DNA of 39,157 nt. Origin: DATLNM01 sp035536775. GTDB taxonomy: Bacteria > Actinomycetota > CADDZG01 > WHSQ01. Below the pieces are notes generated by a model that was given only the letters and a program-made list of their open reading frames with translations, did not search any database and was not told the origin of the DNA. Where the stretch lies: positions 1-39,157 of the forward strand of contig DATLNM010000051.1 of assembly GCA_035536775.1 (NCBI GenBank), given 5' to 3'. Every line of letters begins with the position of its first letter. The stretch's first letter is position 1. The translations under genes and the position numbers were made by a program. This document shows, piece after piece, positions 25,642 to 33,406 of the stretch.

Positions 25642-26118
25642 TTATTCCGCCGGCTGGATCTCGAGCAGCTCGATCTCGAAGATCAGCGTCGAGTTCGGAG
25701 GGATGACGGGAGGATAGCCACCCTCACCATAGGCGAGGTCCGGCGGGATGGTGAGGATCCTCGTCCCGCCGACCTTCATCCCGGGGATACCTTCGTCCCA
25801 TCCCGCGATCACGTCGCCGGCTCCCAAGCGCACCGAGAAAGGCCCTCTGTCGACAGACGAGTCGAACTCAGTACCGTCTTCGAGGGTGCCGGTGTAGTGC
25901 ACCGAGACGACGTCGCCGCTCGCAGCTTCGTCACCCTCGCCGCACACCGTGTCTTCGAAATTCAGTCCTGAATCGGTGGTCACAACGCCCTCCTCGCACC
26001 CAGACGCGTCATCCTCGGTGGCCGTGGTTGGCTCCTCGGCGTCGTCGCCGCCACACGCGCCTCCGAACATCAGAAGGCCTGCGCACGCCAGCGCTGCGAC
26101 TCTCCTCTTGCGGGTCAT
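25642..26118 (-). CDS. FKBP-type peptidyl-prolyl isomerase lipoprotein
   Basis: A 158-residue exported folding helper. A Lys/Arg start and hydrophobic stretch end at FGGAC, with C22 as the likely lipidated residue. An acidic linker (about 24-50) leads to an FKBP domain near 60-155 with VSVHYTGTLEDGTEFDSS, VIAGWDEGIPGMKVGG and PPDLAYGEGG, which carry the usual pocket residues. ATG 26118 is chosen because the signal peptide starts there; the frame runs to 26154 without a better start. It is on the same strand as the aminotransferase, 37 bp behind it, but has its own -10-like box. Its partner across the convergent junction is pmt, another exported-protein modifier. Confidence 0.92.
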   Translation of the reverse strand: MTRKRRVAALACAGLLMFGGACGGDDAEEPTTATEDDASGCEEGVVTTDSGLNFEDTVCGEGDEAASGDVVSVHYTGTLEDGTEFDSSVDRGPFSVRLGAGDVIAGWDEGIPGMKVGGTRILTIPPDLAYGEGGYPPVIPPNSTLIFEIELLEIQPAE

Positions 26119-26124
26119 CGCGGC

Positions 26125-26130
26125 ACCATA
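26125..26130 (-). promoter_or_regulatory. Probable -10 box of the FKBP lipoprotein gene
   Basis: TATGGT on the minus strand, ending 6 bases before ATG 26118, with no ribosome binding site in between. The spacing fits a leaderless mRNA. Confidence 0.4.
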
Positions 26131-26155
26131 ACCGGAGGCAACGGGAGGTCGCACG

Positions 26156-27502
26156 TCACGCGACCTCAGCGCAATAGGCCTCCAACATCTCGATCGTGCG
26201 GTCGATGTCCTCGTCGGTGTGCTGGACCGAGATCGTCCATTGCTCCTCTTTACCGGGGGTCACGAAGATCCCTCTGTTGACCATCCAGAACCAGTACGCA
26301 TCGAACAGTGATCCATCGACATGGCGGTAGTCGTCGTAACGAGCGAGCGGGCGAGAGCTGAATGTTATGGATCCCTTGCAACCTAGATCGGTGGTGTGAG
26401 CGGCGATCCCAGCGTGCTCCAGCACCTTCGCGCAGCCCGTTGCGAGACGCGTCCCCAACGCGGCCAGGTGCTCGTAAGCCGCGGGCGTAAGGACCTCGGT
26501 CAAGGTCGCAAGACTCGCGGCGACCGACAACGGATTGCCGTTGAACGTGCCTTGACCGGCAACACCCTTTCCGAGCTCGCTCATCACGGCAGCGGTCCCG
26601 CCGAACGCGCCGATGGGTGTTCCCCCGCCGATCGCCTTCGCGAGGCAGATGAGATCGGGCTGGACGCCGAACAGCTCGGTCGCTCCGCCGGGGGCCACCG
26701 TGACGCCGGTCTTTACCTCGTCGAATATCAGGACGGCGCCGCGTGCTCGGCACAGTTCCTTGACGGCTTCCAAGTAACCCGGAGCGGGCAAGATGATCCC
26801 CGCGTTCATCATGATCGGCTCGACTATCACCGCACCGATCTGCTCGGGATATGCGTCGAAGAGACGCTCCAGCGCGGCAACGTCGTTGAATGGAACGGTC
26901 TTCGTGTAGGCAGCGATACCCGAAGGGATACCTCTCGAGGATGGGACCGCCCAAGCGTCCTCGGCCCTCTCCAAGGCATCCAGCGTCGACCTCACCGAGT
27001 ACATCAGGGCATCGTGGTGCCCGTGGTAGGCGGCTTCGACCTTGACGACGAGGTCACGCCCTGCCGCGGCGCGGGCAAGCCGCACCGCGTCCATCGTCGC
27101 CTCGGTGCCGGTACTGCAGAAGCGAACCTGCTCCATCCCGAACCGCCGGTTGAGCTCCTCCGCGAGACGCACGACTTCATCGGTCGTGCACGCGAAGTGT
27201 GTTCCCGAGGCTGCTGCGCGCGTTATCGCAGCCTGGATCGCAGGGTGTGCATGGCCGACGACCATCGTTCCGAAACCGTTGTGGTAATCGATGTACCGGT
27301 TGCCGTCGATGTCTTCCACCGTGCTGCCCGAACCGTGCGATAGATAGACGGGGTACGGCTCTGCTACCTGGAACGAAGATGCGACACCAAGGGGCATGGC
27401 CGCCGATGCGCGGCTGTAGAGCTCCATCGAACGCGGCGTGCGGGTGCGATAGGTGGAGATCTCTTTGCTCAGGAGAGAGGCAACCCGGGCGCGCGTATCC
27501 AT
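26156..27502 (-). CDS. Class III aminotransferase, glutamate-1-semialdehyde aminomutase-like
   Basis: A 448-residue PLP enzyme of the HemL/GSAM-like subgroup. Cofactor residues are GTEAT near 132-136, AYHGHHD at 158-164, the Asp of FDEVKTG (D261) and the Schiff-base Lys K289 in CLAKAIGGG. It lacks proof of being the haem-pathway enzyme: no other hem genes are nearby and HemL-like paralogues act on many amino-acid-like substrates. It follows the E1-alpha gene by 5 bp on the same strand, so the two probably share a pathway such as breakdown or synthesis of a 2-oxoacid and its amine. The ATG is at 27502. Confidence 0.85.
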   Translation of the reverse strand: MDTRARVASLLSKEISTYRTRTPRSMELYSRASAAMPLGVASSFQVAEPYPVYLSHGSGSTVEDIDGNRYIDYHNGFGTMVVGHAHPAIQAAITRAAASGTHFACTTDEVVRLAEELNRRFGMEQVRFCSTGTEATMDAVRLARAAAGRDLVVKVEAAYHGHHDALMYSVRSTLDALERAEDAWAVPSSRGIPSGIAAYTKTVPFNDVAALERLFDAYPEQIGAVIVEPIMMNAGIILPAPGYLEAVKELCRARGAVLIFDEVKTGVTVAPGGATELFGVQPDLICLAKAIGGGTPIGAFGGTAAVMSELGKGVAGQGTFNGNPLSVAASLATLTEVLTPAAYEHLAALGTRLATGCAKVLEHAGIAAHTTDLGCKGSITFSSRPLARYDDYRHVDGSLFDAYWFWMVNRGIFVTPGKEEQWTISVQHTDEDIDRTIEMLEAYCAEVA

Positions 27503-27507
27503 AACCG

Positions 27508-28560
27508 TCAGGGTAGAGCATCCAGTTCAGCTAACCCATCCCTCAAAGGCCATGGCATTCCCGACGAAAAGGTCGTATCGAACAGAACGTCGTGCCCTGG
27601 GATCGGGGTGGACTCCATCTCGCGCACAGCCTCATCGATCGTCGTCTTAGCCCCGGCTTCGACGGCGGCCCGCTCGTAGCGGTCGAGCGCCCCGTGTCGC
27701 TCGAGATAAGCCCCGGCGCGTCCGATCGGTTCCTTCGCACGCCAGAATTCGGCTTCGGTCTGATCTCGGTAGCGCGACGGGTCGTCGGCGGTTGCATGGG
27801 GGCCGATCCGATACGTCACCGCCTCGATGAGTGTGGGTCCTCCTCCGTCACGCGCACGCTCGAGCGCGTCCCGCGTGGCCTTCCAGCACGCGACGACGTC
27901 GAATCCGTCAACGCGGATCGAGGGCATCCCATAGATGCTTGCCTTCTCCGCGATCGTCGACGTCGCTGTCTGCCGCGAGAACGGCGTCGAGATCGCCCAC
28001 TGGTTGTTCGTGCAGAAGATCACCACCCCGGCCTTGACGACTGATGCGAGATTCATCCCCTCATGCCAGTCGCCCTCCGAGGTCGCGCCCTCGCCGTGCC
28101 AAACGACCGCGCACGCGCTAGACCGCGCGATCCGAGCCGCCCACGCGAAGCCCACGGCATGCGGCACCTGGGTCGCGATCGAGATGGTGATGGGGGCGAC
28201 ACGATGTGCACGCGGGCTCCAGAAGCCATCCCGGCCTCCTATCCCACGGCGGTAGCGGAAGATCGTCGCGGGCGGAACCCCTCTAAGGATGCCTACCGCC
28301 TGTTGCCGGTACGAAGGAAAGACCCAATCCTCCTCGGCGCAGGCGAACAGCGGCCCGCATTGCGTCGCTTCTTCACCCCAGCACATCGGGTAGGTCCCGA
28401 GGCGGCCCTGCCTCTGAAGAGCCACCGCGCGCTCGTCGAATGCGCGCAGGGTGACCATCCAGCGGAACAGCTCCGCGACGTCCTCGAGGGTTAAGCCTTC
28501 CGGGAGGTCACGATCGGAGGTCTTATCGTCACCTAGATAGCTGAGAAGCAGCGGGTCCAC
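27508..28560 (-). CDS. Thiamine-diphosphate-dependent 2-oxoacid dehydrogenase E1 alpha subunit
   Basis: A 350-residue E1-alpha related to branched-chain 2-oxoacid and pyruvate dehydrogenases. The ThDP/Mg motif is GEGATSEGD at 156-164 with N185-N186 downstream; the GEG form, not GDG, is also found in branched-chain E1-alpha. The loop RIGPHATADDPSRYRD at 251-266 matches the ordered loop next to the active site. E1-alpha needs an E1-beta partner, plus E2 and E3, yet none is encoded here; instead the next gene is an aminotransferase. The start is GTG 28560. The substrate could be a branched-chain 2-oxoacid, but sequence alone does not decide. Confidence 0.9.
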   Translation of the reverse strand: MDPLLLSYLGDDKTSDRDLPEGLTLEDVAELFRWMVTLRAFDERAVALQRQGRLGTYPMCWGEEATQCGPLFACAEEDWVFPSYRQQAVGILRGVPPATIFRYRRGIGGRDGFWSPRAHRVAPITISIATQVPHAVGFAWAARIARSSACAVVWHGEGATSEGDWHEGMNLASVVKAGVVIFCTNNQWAISTPFSRQTATSTIAEKASIYGMPSIRVDGFDVVACWKATRDALERARDGGGPTLIEAVTYRIGPHATADDPSRYRDQTEAEFWRAKEPIGRAGAYLERHGALDRYERAAVEAGAKTTIDEAVREMESTPIPGHDVLFDTTFSSGMPWPLRDGLAELDALP

Positions 28561-28567
28561 AACGCCT

Positions 28568-28573
28568 ACGGTA
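28568..28573 (-). promoter_or_regulatory. Probable -10 box of the E1-alpha/aminotransferase operon
   Basis: TACCGT on the minus strand ends 7 bases before GTG 28560 and no Shine-Dalgarno sequence is seen, consistent with a leaderless transcript. The region up to the divergent gspE start is only 74 bp. Confidence 0.35.
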
Positions 28574-28622
28574 GTCCTGAATATGGTTGATTGTGACTAT
28601 TTCCAGGCCGCCCAAGTAGTCA

Positions 28623-28628
28623 TAGCGT
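28623..28628 (+). promoter_or_regulatory. Probable -10 box of gspE
   Basis: TAGCGT ends 6 bases before ATG 28635, with no ribosome binding site. No convincing -35 element is visible. Confidence 0.35.
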
Positions 28629-28634
28629 CGGGTC

Positions 28635-30368
28635 ATGAAATCGGACCGGCGGCTGGGCGATGTCCTTCTCGATTCCGGAGTCATCACCGTCGATCAGCTG
28701 CGCGCCACCCTCGAGATCCAGAAGCGCTCCAAAGGTCGTCGGAAACTGGGGACGATCGCGGTTGATGCCTCCTTTGTCAGTGAAGAGGCGCTGGCGGAGG
28801 CTCTCTCGAAGCAGCTGGGACTGCCGTTCCTCGATCTGCGGGTCATATCCCCAGAGCGTGATGCCGCACGGATGGTTCCCCGCGGGCTCGCGCTCCGTCA
28901 CAAGCTGGTGCCGATCAGGCTGACACCGACGGGCGTCCTCGTCGCCATGAGCGACCCAACGAACCTGGTCGCTCTTGACGACGTCCGGATGAGCCTCGGC
29001 AGCATCCGCGCCGAGGTCGCCGTCGCCACGGCGAGTGCGATCCTCGACTCGATCGAGAGATTGTTCGGGATGGAGCTCGCGGCCAACGACCTTTCCGACC
29101 CACACGACGGGCGCATCGCCGTAGTTACTGAGCCTGAGACACTCGACACGCTGGAACGGTCGGCGCGTTCGGCTCCGATCGTCGGGCTCGTGAATTCGAT
29201 GCTCATCAACGCCGTCAAGGCTCGGGCCACCGACATCCACATCGAGCCGCAGGCGGATTATCTGAAGGTCCGCTACCGCGTCGATGGGCTCCTGCGAGAG
29301 GTGCTCGACATCCCCAAGCATTCGCAATCGATGATCATCTCCCGCGTGAAGATCATGGGCGGGATGGACATCAGCGAGCGACGCCACCCGCAGGACGGAC
29401 GCGCAACGATCAACATCGACCACCACAGCATCGACGCTCGGATGTCGTCGATACCTACATTCTCCGGCGAGAAGATCGTTATCCGGTTACTCCCGACCAA
29501 TCCGCAGACGGCGGAGATAGACACGCTTGGATTCTCGGAGTCGCAACTGCAGCTGGTCCACCGGCACATCGATCGCGCGCAGGGCCTAATCGTTTTCACT
29601 GGTCCGACAGGTGCCGGGAAGACGTCGACGATGTACGCAGCGCTGGATCATCTTGCAAGCCCGGAGAAGAACGTCGTCACGCTAGAGGATCCGATCGAGT
29701 ATCAGATCCCGGGGCTGAACCAGGTTCAGATCGATGAGCGCGCCGACATCACGTTCGCTAATGGCCTTCGAAGCATCCTCCGCCAAGATCCCGACGTCGT
29801 CATGGTCGGGGAGATCCGGGACATGGAAACCGCCCAGACGGTGATGCAGGCCGCATTGAGCGGCCACCTCGTCCTTTCGAGCTTGCACACACGCGACACG
29901 TCGTCCGCCGTTACGCGGCTCGTCGACCTGGGCGTGGAGCCCTTCCTCATCGCCTCGGCACTGAATCTCGTGGTTGCGCAGCGACTCGTCCGCCTGAACT
30001 GCTCCGACTGCACTGTCCCGACCCAGCCACCACTCCACGCGCTCGCGGCTATTGGCGATATCGGCGACATCCACGCCGACGAGCTGATGGCAGGAGCCGG
30101 TTGCGGAAGCTGCGGACACACTGGATATCGAGGACGCACCGGCGTCTTCGAAGTCTTGCCGATCAACAACACGATCAGGGGCCACATCTCGGCTCGATCG
30201 ACGGAAGACCGGATCCGCTTGGAAGCTCGTAGCAGCGGGATCCCGGACCTACGCTCCAGTGCGCTCGCGCTCGCAGGTCGAGGCATGACCACGCTCGAGG
30301 AGGTTCTCCGAGTGACCCACGACGAGGCGGACGAGCCAATACCGCCGCCCATGCTGAAAGCGATGTGA
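28635..30368 (+). CDS. GspE/PilB-type secretion or pilus-assembly ATPase
   Basis: A 577-residue hexameric ATPase of the type II secretion/type IV pilus family. An MshE-N domain (about 1-70, RLGDVLLDSGVITVDQL) and second N-terminal domain to about 180 precede the core. Walker A is GPTGAGKTST at 323-332, the Asp box TLEDPIEYQ near 349, Walker B QDPDVVMVGEIRD at 384-396, the His box near 410-420, and a zinc knuckle C456-x2-C459 ... C490-x2-C493. Everything needed for activity is present, but no pilC, pilin, pilM-N-O or prepilin peptidase gene is in the window. It must act with parts encoded elsewhere. Confidence 0.93.
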   Translation: MKSDRRLGDVLLDSGVITVDQLRATLEIQKRSKGRRKLGTIAVDASFVSEEALAEALSKQLGLPFLDLRVISPERDAARMVPRGLALRHKLVPIRLTPTGVLVAMSDPTNLVALDDVRMSLGSIRAEVAVATASAILDSIERLFGMELAANDLSDPHDGRIAVVTEPETLDTLERSARSAPIVGLVNSMLINAVKARATDIHIEPQADYLKVRYRVDGLLREVLDIPKHSQSMIISRVKIMGGMDISERRHPQDGRATINIDHHSIDARMSSIPTFSGEKIVIRLLPTNPQTAEIDTLGFSESQLQLVHRHIDRAQGLIVFTGPTGAGKTSTMYAALDHLASPEKNVVTLEDPIEYQIPGLNQVQIDERADITFANGLRSILRQDPDVVMVGEIRDMETAQTVMQAALSGHLVLSSLHTRDTSSAVTRLVDLGVEPFLIASALNLVVAQRLVRLNCSDCTVPTQPPLHALAAIGDIGDIHADELMAGAGCGSCGHTGYRGRTGVFEVLPINNTIRGHISARSTEDRIRLEARSSGIPDLRSSALALAGRGMTTLEEVLRVTHDEADEPIPPPMLKAM

Positions 30369-30372
30369 AGGC

Positions 30373-30474
30373 TTACTTCTCCTTCTTTGCCTTCTTCTGC
30401 TGACGCTTCTCTTTCAGGTTCTTCTTGGGCGCCTTCTTTGAATCCTTCGAGGATCCCTTGTCCTTGTTGGCCAT
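30373..30474 (-). CDS. Lysine-rich 33-residue mini-protein
   Basis: A 34-codon frame starting MANKDKGSSKDSKK and ending KKAKKEK, with 14 Lys and 1 Arg in 33 residues and no hydrophobic core. The start ATG at 30474 is preceded by a purine-rich GGGGGCGAG. It lies between gspE and the zinc operon, convergent with gspE by 4 bp. The composition suggests an intrinsically disordered nucleic-acid- or ribosome-binding peptide. Codon use is regular (mostly AAG for Lys), and the reading ends in TAA. I do not recognise a named family, but short Lys-rich proteins of this kind do occur in actinobacteria. The chance of a spurious frame is modest given its clean composition. Confidence 0.65.
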   Translation of the reverse strand: MANKDKGSSKDSKKAPKKNLKEKRQQKKAKKEK

Positions 30475-30527
30475 CTCGCCCCCGCGCTCGCAACGGATAG
30501 AGGTCCAACCCTAGCGCGGCCTGCGCC

Positions 30528-30552
30528 AAGGCGGCCGACTGAGGGCCTTTTT
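30528..30552 (+). terminator. Possible intrinsic terminator upstream of znuA
   Basis: AAGGC at 30528-30532 can pair with GCCTT at 30545-30549, with extra CC/GG pairing inside, and is followed by TTTTT (30548-30552). It could stop plus-strand transcription coming from gspE before the zinc operon. The stem is short and the T-run overlaps the znuA -35 element, so confidence is low. Confidence 0.35.
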
Positions 30553-30580
30553 GACAATCACTTTCATTTTCAACTAGCTT
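30551..30580 (+). promoter_or_regulatory. znuA operon promoter, probably leaderless
   Basis: A consensus -35 TTGACA at 30551-30556 and a -10 TAGCTT at 30575-30580 stand 18 bp apart. The GTG start is only 6 bases further on and no Shine-Dalgarno sequence is present, so transcription likely begins at the start codon. Confidence 0.6.
30552..30566 (+). promoter_or_regulatory. zur box: Zur-like operator
   Basis: TGACAATCACTTTCA matches the palindromic form TGAAAATCATTTTCA, as I remember it for actinobacterial Zur sites, at 13 of 15 positions. It overlaps the -35 element and the spacer of the znuA promoter, where a bound repressor would block RNA polymerase. The operon it precedes ends with a Fur-family gene, so a zinc-dependent autoregulated loop is likely. 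Confidence 0.65.
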
Positions 30581-30586
30581 GGGAAC

Positions 30587-31459
30587 GTGCTCCTCAGGAC
30601 AAGCTCGGCGCTCGTGGCCGCGGTAGCGGTCGCCTCTCTCTCGGGTTGCGCGGCAGGCGGATCGACGAACGCCCCCCGCGGAGCGCCGGCGGTGGTCGCG
30701 GCCTTCTATCCCCTCGTCTTCGCAGCTGAGGGTGTGGGTGGCACGTTCGTACACGTCGACAACCTGACGGCGCCAGGTGTCGAGCCCCACGACCTCGAGT
30801 TGTCGGCCGACCAGGTGCGCGCCCTCTCGAATGCAGATCTCGTCATCTATCTCGGAGGGGGGTTCCAACCTGCTCTCGAGGATTTCGTCTCCGGCCTCGA
30901 TGCAACACGGAAGTTAGATGTTCTCGAGGGGCTAGAGCTGACGGGCGACGATGATCCCCACGTGTGGCTCGATCCGACGATCATGGCTGGGATCGTCCAG
31001 CGCGTCGCGGCACGCCTGACGGACATCGACCCGCATCACACCACAACCTATGAGCGCAATGGTTCCCAACTCGCCAGGGAGCTCGCCGGACTGGACGAGT
31101 TGTTCGCCGCGCGTCTCGCACGCTGCGCAACACGCGACATCGTGACCAGTCACGCGGCTTTCGGTTACATGGCCGAGCGCTACGACCTGGAGCAGATCAG
31201 CATCTCCGGGATCGACCCGGAAGCCGAACCCTCGCCGGGCCGTCTAGCGGAGGTGGCGCGCTTCGTCCGAGACCACGACGTCGAAACGATCTTCTTCGAG
31301 GAGCTCGTCTCCCCAGATGTCGCCGAAACGATCGCTGAGGAGGCCGGAGCGGAGACTGCGATGTTGTCGCCCCTCGAATCGGCGCCTGCTTCGGGCGACT
31401 ACTCCGATGCGATGAAGGCCAACCTCGCTGCGTTGATCGAGGCGCTTGGCTGTGAGTGA
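30587..31459 (+). CDS. znuA: Zinc ABC transporter substrate-binding lipoprotein
   Basis: A 290-residue cluster-9 metal-binding protein. The lipobox LSGC places the lipidated Cys at residue 21. Three His that would hold the metal are H68 in VEPHDLELS, H125 in DDPHVWLDP and H189 in TSHAAFGYM. The fourth region reads LSPLES near 260, as in zinc-type rather than manganese-type proteins that use an Asp. No long His-rich loop is present; an Asp run (DDD) before H125 may assist. It should capture zinc outside the membrane and pass it to ZnuB. Start GTG 30587. First gene of znuA-znuC-znuB-zur. Confidence 0.92.
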   Translation: MLLRTSSALVAAVAVASLSGCAAGGSTNAPRGAPAVVAAFYPLVFAAEGVGGTFVHVDNLTAPGVEPHDLELSADQVRALSNADLVIYLGGGFQPALEDFVSGLDATRKLDVLEGLELTGDDDPHVWLDPTIMAGIVQRVAARLTDIDPHHTTTYERNGSQLARELAGLDELFAARLARCATRDIVTSHAAFGYMAERYDLEQISISGIDPEAEPSPGRLAEVARFVRDHDVETIFFEELVSPDVAETIAEEAGAETAMLSPLESAPASGDYSDAMKANLAALIEALGCE

Positions 31460-32183
31460 CGCTCGTCCGGTGGTCCAGCTCGATGGAGTATCCGTCTCCT
31501 TCGGGCACCAGCAGGTCCTGTGGAATGTGGACTTCGCGCTCGACCCCGGTGAATTCGTCGTTCTGCTGGGTGCGAACGCATCGGGAAAGACGACGATGGT
31601 CAAGACGCTGCTCGGCCTCATCCCCCGTTCGGACGGAGATGCCTACCTGTTCGGGGAACCGCTCGAGGGCTTCAAGGGATGGCATCGCATCGGGTATGTC
31701 CCCCAACGAGTAACCGCCGCGTCCGGAGTCCCCGCCACGGTTGAAGAGGTCGTCATGTCGGGCCGCGCTGCACGCGTCGGTTTGCTGGGACGCTACAAAG
31801 CCTTGGATAAGGCCGCTGCGCGCAGGACGCTCGAGCTCGTCGACCTCTCAGACGTAAGACGATCCCCGGTCGCGCGTCTCTCGGGGGGCCAACAGCAACG
31901 CGTCCTGATAGCGCGCGCACTTGCTGCGGAGCCCGACATCCTGGTCCTGGACGAACCCGTCGCAAGCGTGGACCTTGCTCATCAGGAGAGCTTCGCGAGG
32001 ACGATCGAGGTCCTCCTCGAGGGAGGCACGACGATCCTTATGGTGGCGCACTCTCTGGGTGCGGTTAAGCGGCTGGTGAAGCGCGCCGTCGTCCTAGAGC
32101 AAGGTCGCGTGGTCCATGATGGCGAGCCCGTCGATCTGAAGCTCGAGCACTCTCATCATCCGGACGAAAGATGGAGCGCATGA
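31452..32183 (+). CDS. znuC: Zinc ABC transporter ATPase
   Basis: A 243-residue ABC ATPase. Walker A GANASGKTT near residues 40-48, Q-loop VPQRV near 83, signature LSGGQQQR near 143, Walker B ILVLDEP near 163, H-loop VAHS near 196. The C-terminus is His-rich (HSHHPDERW), which could sense or buffer metal. I choose GTG 31452, which overlaps the znuA stop by 8 bp with GAGG 9 bases upstream; a TTG at 31446 has poorer spacing. Partner of ZnuB. Confidence 0.92.
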   Translation: MSDARPVVQLDGVSVSFGHQQVLWNVDFALDPGEFVVLLGANASGKTTMVKTLLGLIPRSDGDAYLFGEPLEGFKGWHRIGYVPQRVTAASGVPATVEEVVMSGRAARVGLLGRYKALDKAAARRTLELVDLSDVRRSPVARLSGGQQQRVLIARALAAEPDILVLDEPVASVDLAHQESFARTIEVLLEGGTTILMVAHSLGAVKRLVKRAVVLEQGRVVHDGEPVDLKLEHSHHPDERWSA

Positions 32184-32995
32184 GTCTCGCGATCTTCGAG
32201 TTCGACTTTATGATTCGAGCGCTACTCGCGGGCGCGCTTATCGGCATGGCCGCGCCGGCGATCGGGATCTTCATTGTTCAGCGCCGTCTTTCGTTGATGG
32301 GGGACGGCATAGGGCACGTTGCCTTCGCCGGTGTTGCGGCGGGGCTGCTCTTCGAGGTTTCGCCCATACTCCTGGCGCTGGCCTTCGCGATGGTCGGCGC
32401 CGTGGCGATCGAGTTGCTGCGGAGCAGGAAGACCACCGAGAGCGACATCGCCCTCGCCCTCGTTTTCTACGGCGGGATCGCCGGAGGCGTCCTATTGCTG
32501 GGCCTCGGTGACGTATCGACGATCAACCTCAACTCGTACCTCTTCGGCTCTGTGCTCACGGTCAGCTCTAGTGATCTTTGGGTCGTGACCGGCGTAGCCA
32601 CATGTGTCGTCGTCGTTACCTTCACCCTGCGCAAGCACCTATTCGCCGTCGCGTACGACGAGGAGGTCGCGCGGGTCTCAGGCCTGCCCGTCACGATGTT
32701 GAACATCCTCGTCGCCCTGATGGCTGCCCTCGCCATCGCCGCGACCGCCAAGGTCGTGGGGATCCTGTTGGTCGCGTCCATGCTCGTGCTGCCGGTGGCA
32801 GCGGCACAGCAACTGACGCGCAGTTTCCGAGCCACGACTTACGCAAGCATCGGACTCGGGATCGCTGCCTCTGTGGGCGGGCTTGTGATCGCGTTCTATG
32901 CAGACCTGTTCCCCGCGGCAACCATCGTTCTGCTTTCCATACTTGCCTTCGTAGCGGCGTCCCTATTGGCGCGAACCAAGTTGATCGGGCACTAG
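32180..32995 (+). CDS. znuB: Zinc ABC transporter permease
   Basis: A 271-residue ABC-3 family membrane protein with about eight hydrophobic helices. Early FIVQRRLSLMGDGIGHVAFAGVA is the family hallmark (His in the translocation region), and KVVGILLVASMLVLPVAAAQ lies in the C-terminal half. It forms the zinc channel. ATG 32180 overlaps the znuC stop (ATGA); ATG 32171 is a possible earlier start. Its TAG stop touches the ATG of zur. Confidence 0.93.
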   Translation: MSLAIFEFDFMIRALLAGALIGMAAPAIGIFIVQRRLSLMGDGIGHVAFAGVAAGLLFEVSPILLALAFAMVGAVAIELLRSRKTTESDIALALVFYGGIAGGVLLLGLGDVSTINLNSYLFGSVLTVSSSDLWVVTGVATCVVVVTFTLRKHLFAVAYDEEVARVSGLPVTMLNILVALMAALAIAATAKVVGILLVASMLVLPVAAAQQLTRSFRATTYASIGLGIAASVGGLVIAFYADLFPAATIVLLSILAFVAASLLARTKLIGH

Positions 32996-33397
32996 ATGGA
33001 CAACGCGCTCGAGCAGAAGCGGCGGACCACCCGTCAGCGCACGGCGATCCTGGAGCTTCTCGAGGAGGCCGATTCATTCCTAAGCGCGCAGGAGCTCCAC
33101 GACGCGCTGCGCGCGAAGGGCCTGAAGGTGGGCCTCACGACCGTGTACCGGAATCTGCAGATGATGGCGGATCTAAGGCAGGTCGACGTCGTGCGCCGCG
33201 AAGACGGCGAGTCGATCTTCCGCCGCTGCGACGACGCCGCCCATCACCATCACCTCGTTTGTCGCTCATGCGGGTTCGCTGTCGAACTGGCGAACGAGGA
33301 GCTCGAGAGCTGGGCGAAGGCGCTCGCCCGTGAGCATCGCTTCTCTGAGGTCAGCCACGACCTGGAGCTGTTCGGACTGTGTCGAAGCTGCACGTAG
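32996..33397 (+). CDS. zur: Fur-family zinc-uptake regulator
   Basis: A 133-residue Fur-family repressor. A winged helix spans about 10-70 with recognition segment TTVYRNLQ at 48-55. The metal-binding dimer domain has a His cluster H83-H86 and two CxxC motifs, C89-x2-C92 and C129-x2-C132, the structural zinc site. Position right after znuB, with no gap, and the operator before znuA make Zur the best assignment over Fur or PerR. Zinc-bound protein would shut off the whole operon, itself included. Confidence 0.9.
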   Translation: MDNALEQKRRTTRQRTAILELLEEADSFLSAQELHDALRAKGLKVGLTTVYRNLQMMADLRQVDVVRREDGESIFRRCDDAAHHHHLVCRSCGFAVELANEELESWAKALAREHRFSEVSHDLELFGLCRSCT

Positions 33398-33406
33398 GTC
33401 TGGCGG

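Noticed and set aside
27508..28560. GEG instead of GDG in the thiamine-diphosphate motif taken as a lost Mg ligand
   Set aside because: Branched-chain 2-oxoacid dehydrogenase E1-alpha proteins, including the human one, have GEG and are active.
30587..31459. Missing Asp as fourth metal ligand in ZnuA taken as a defect
   Set aside because: Zinc-type cluster-9 proteins commonly lack the Asp used by manganese-type members; the three His are present.
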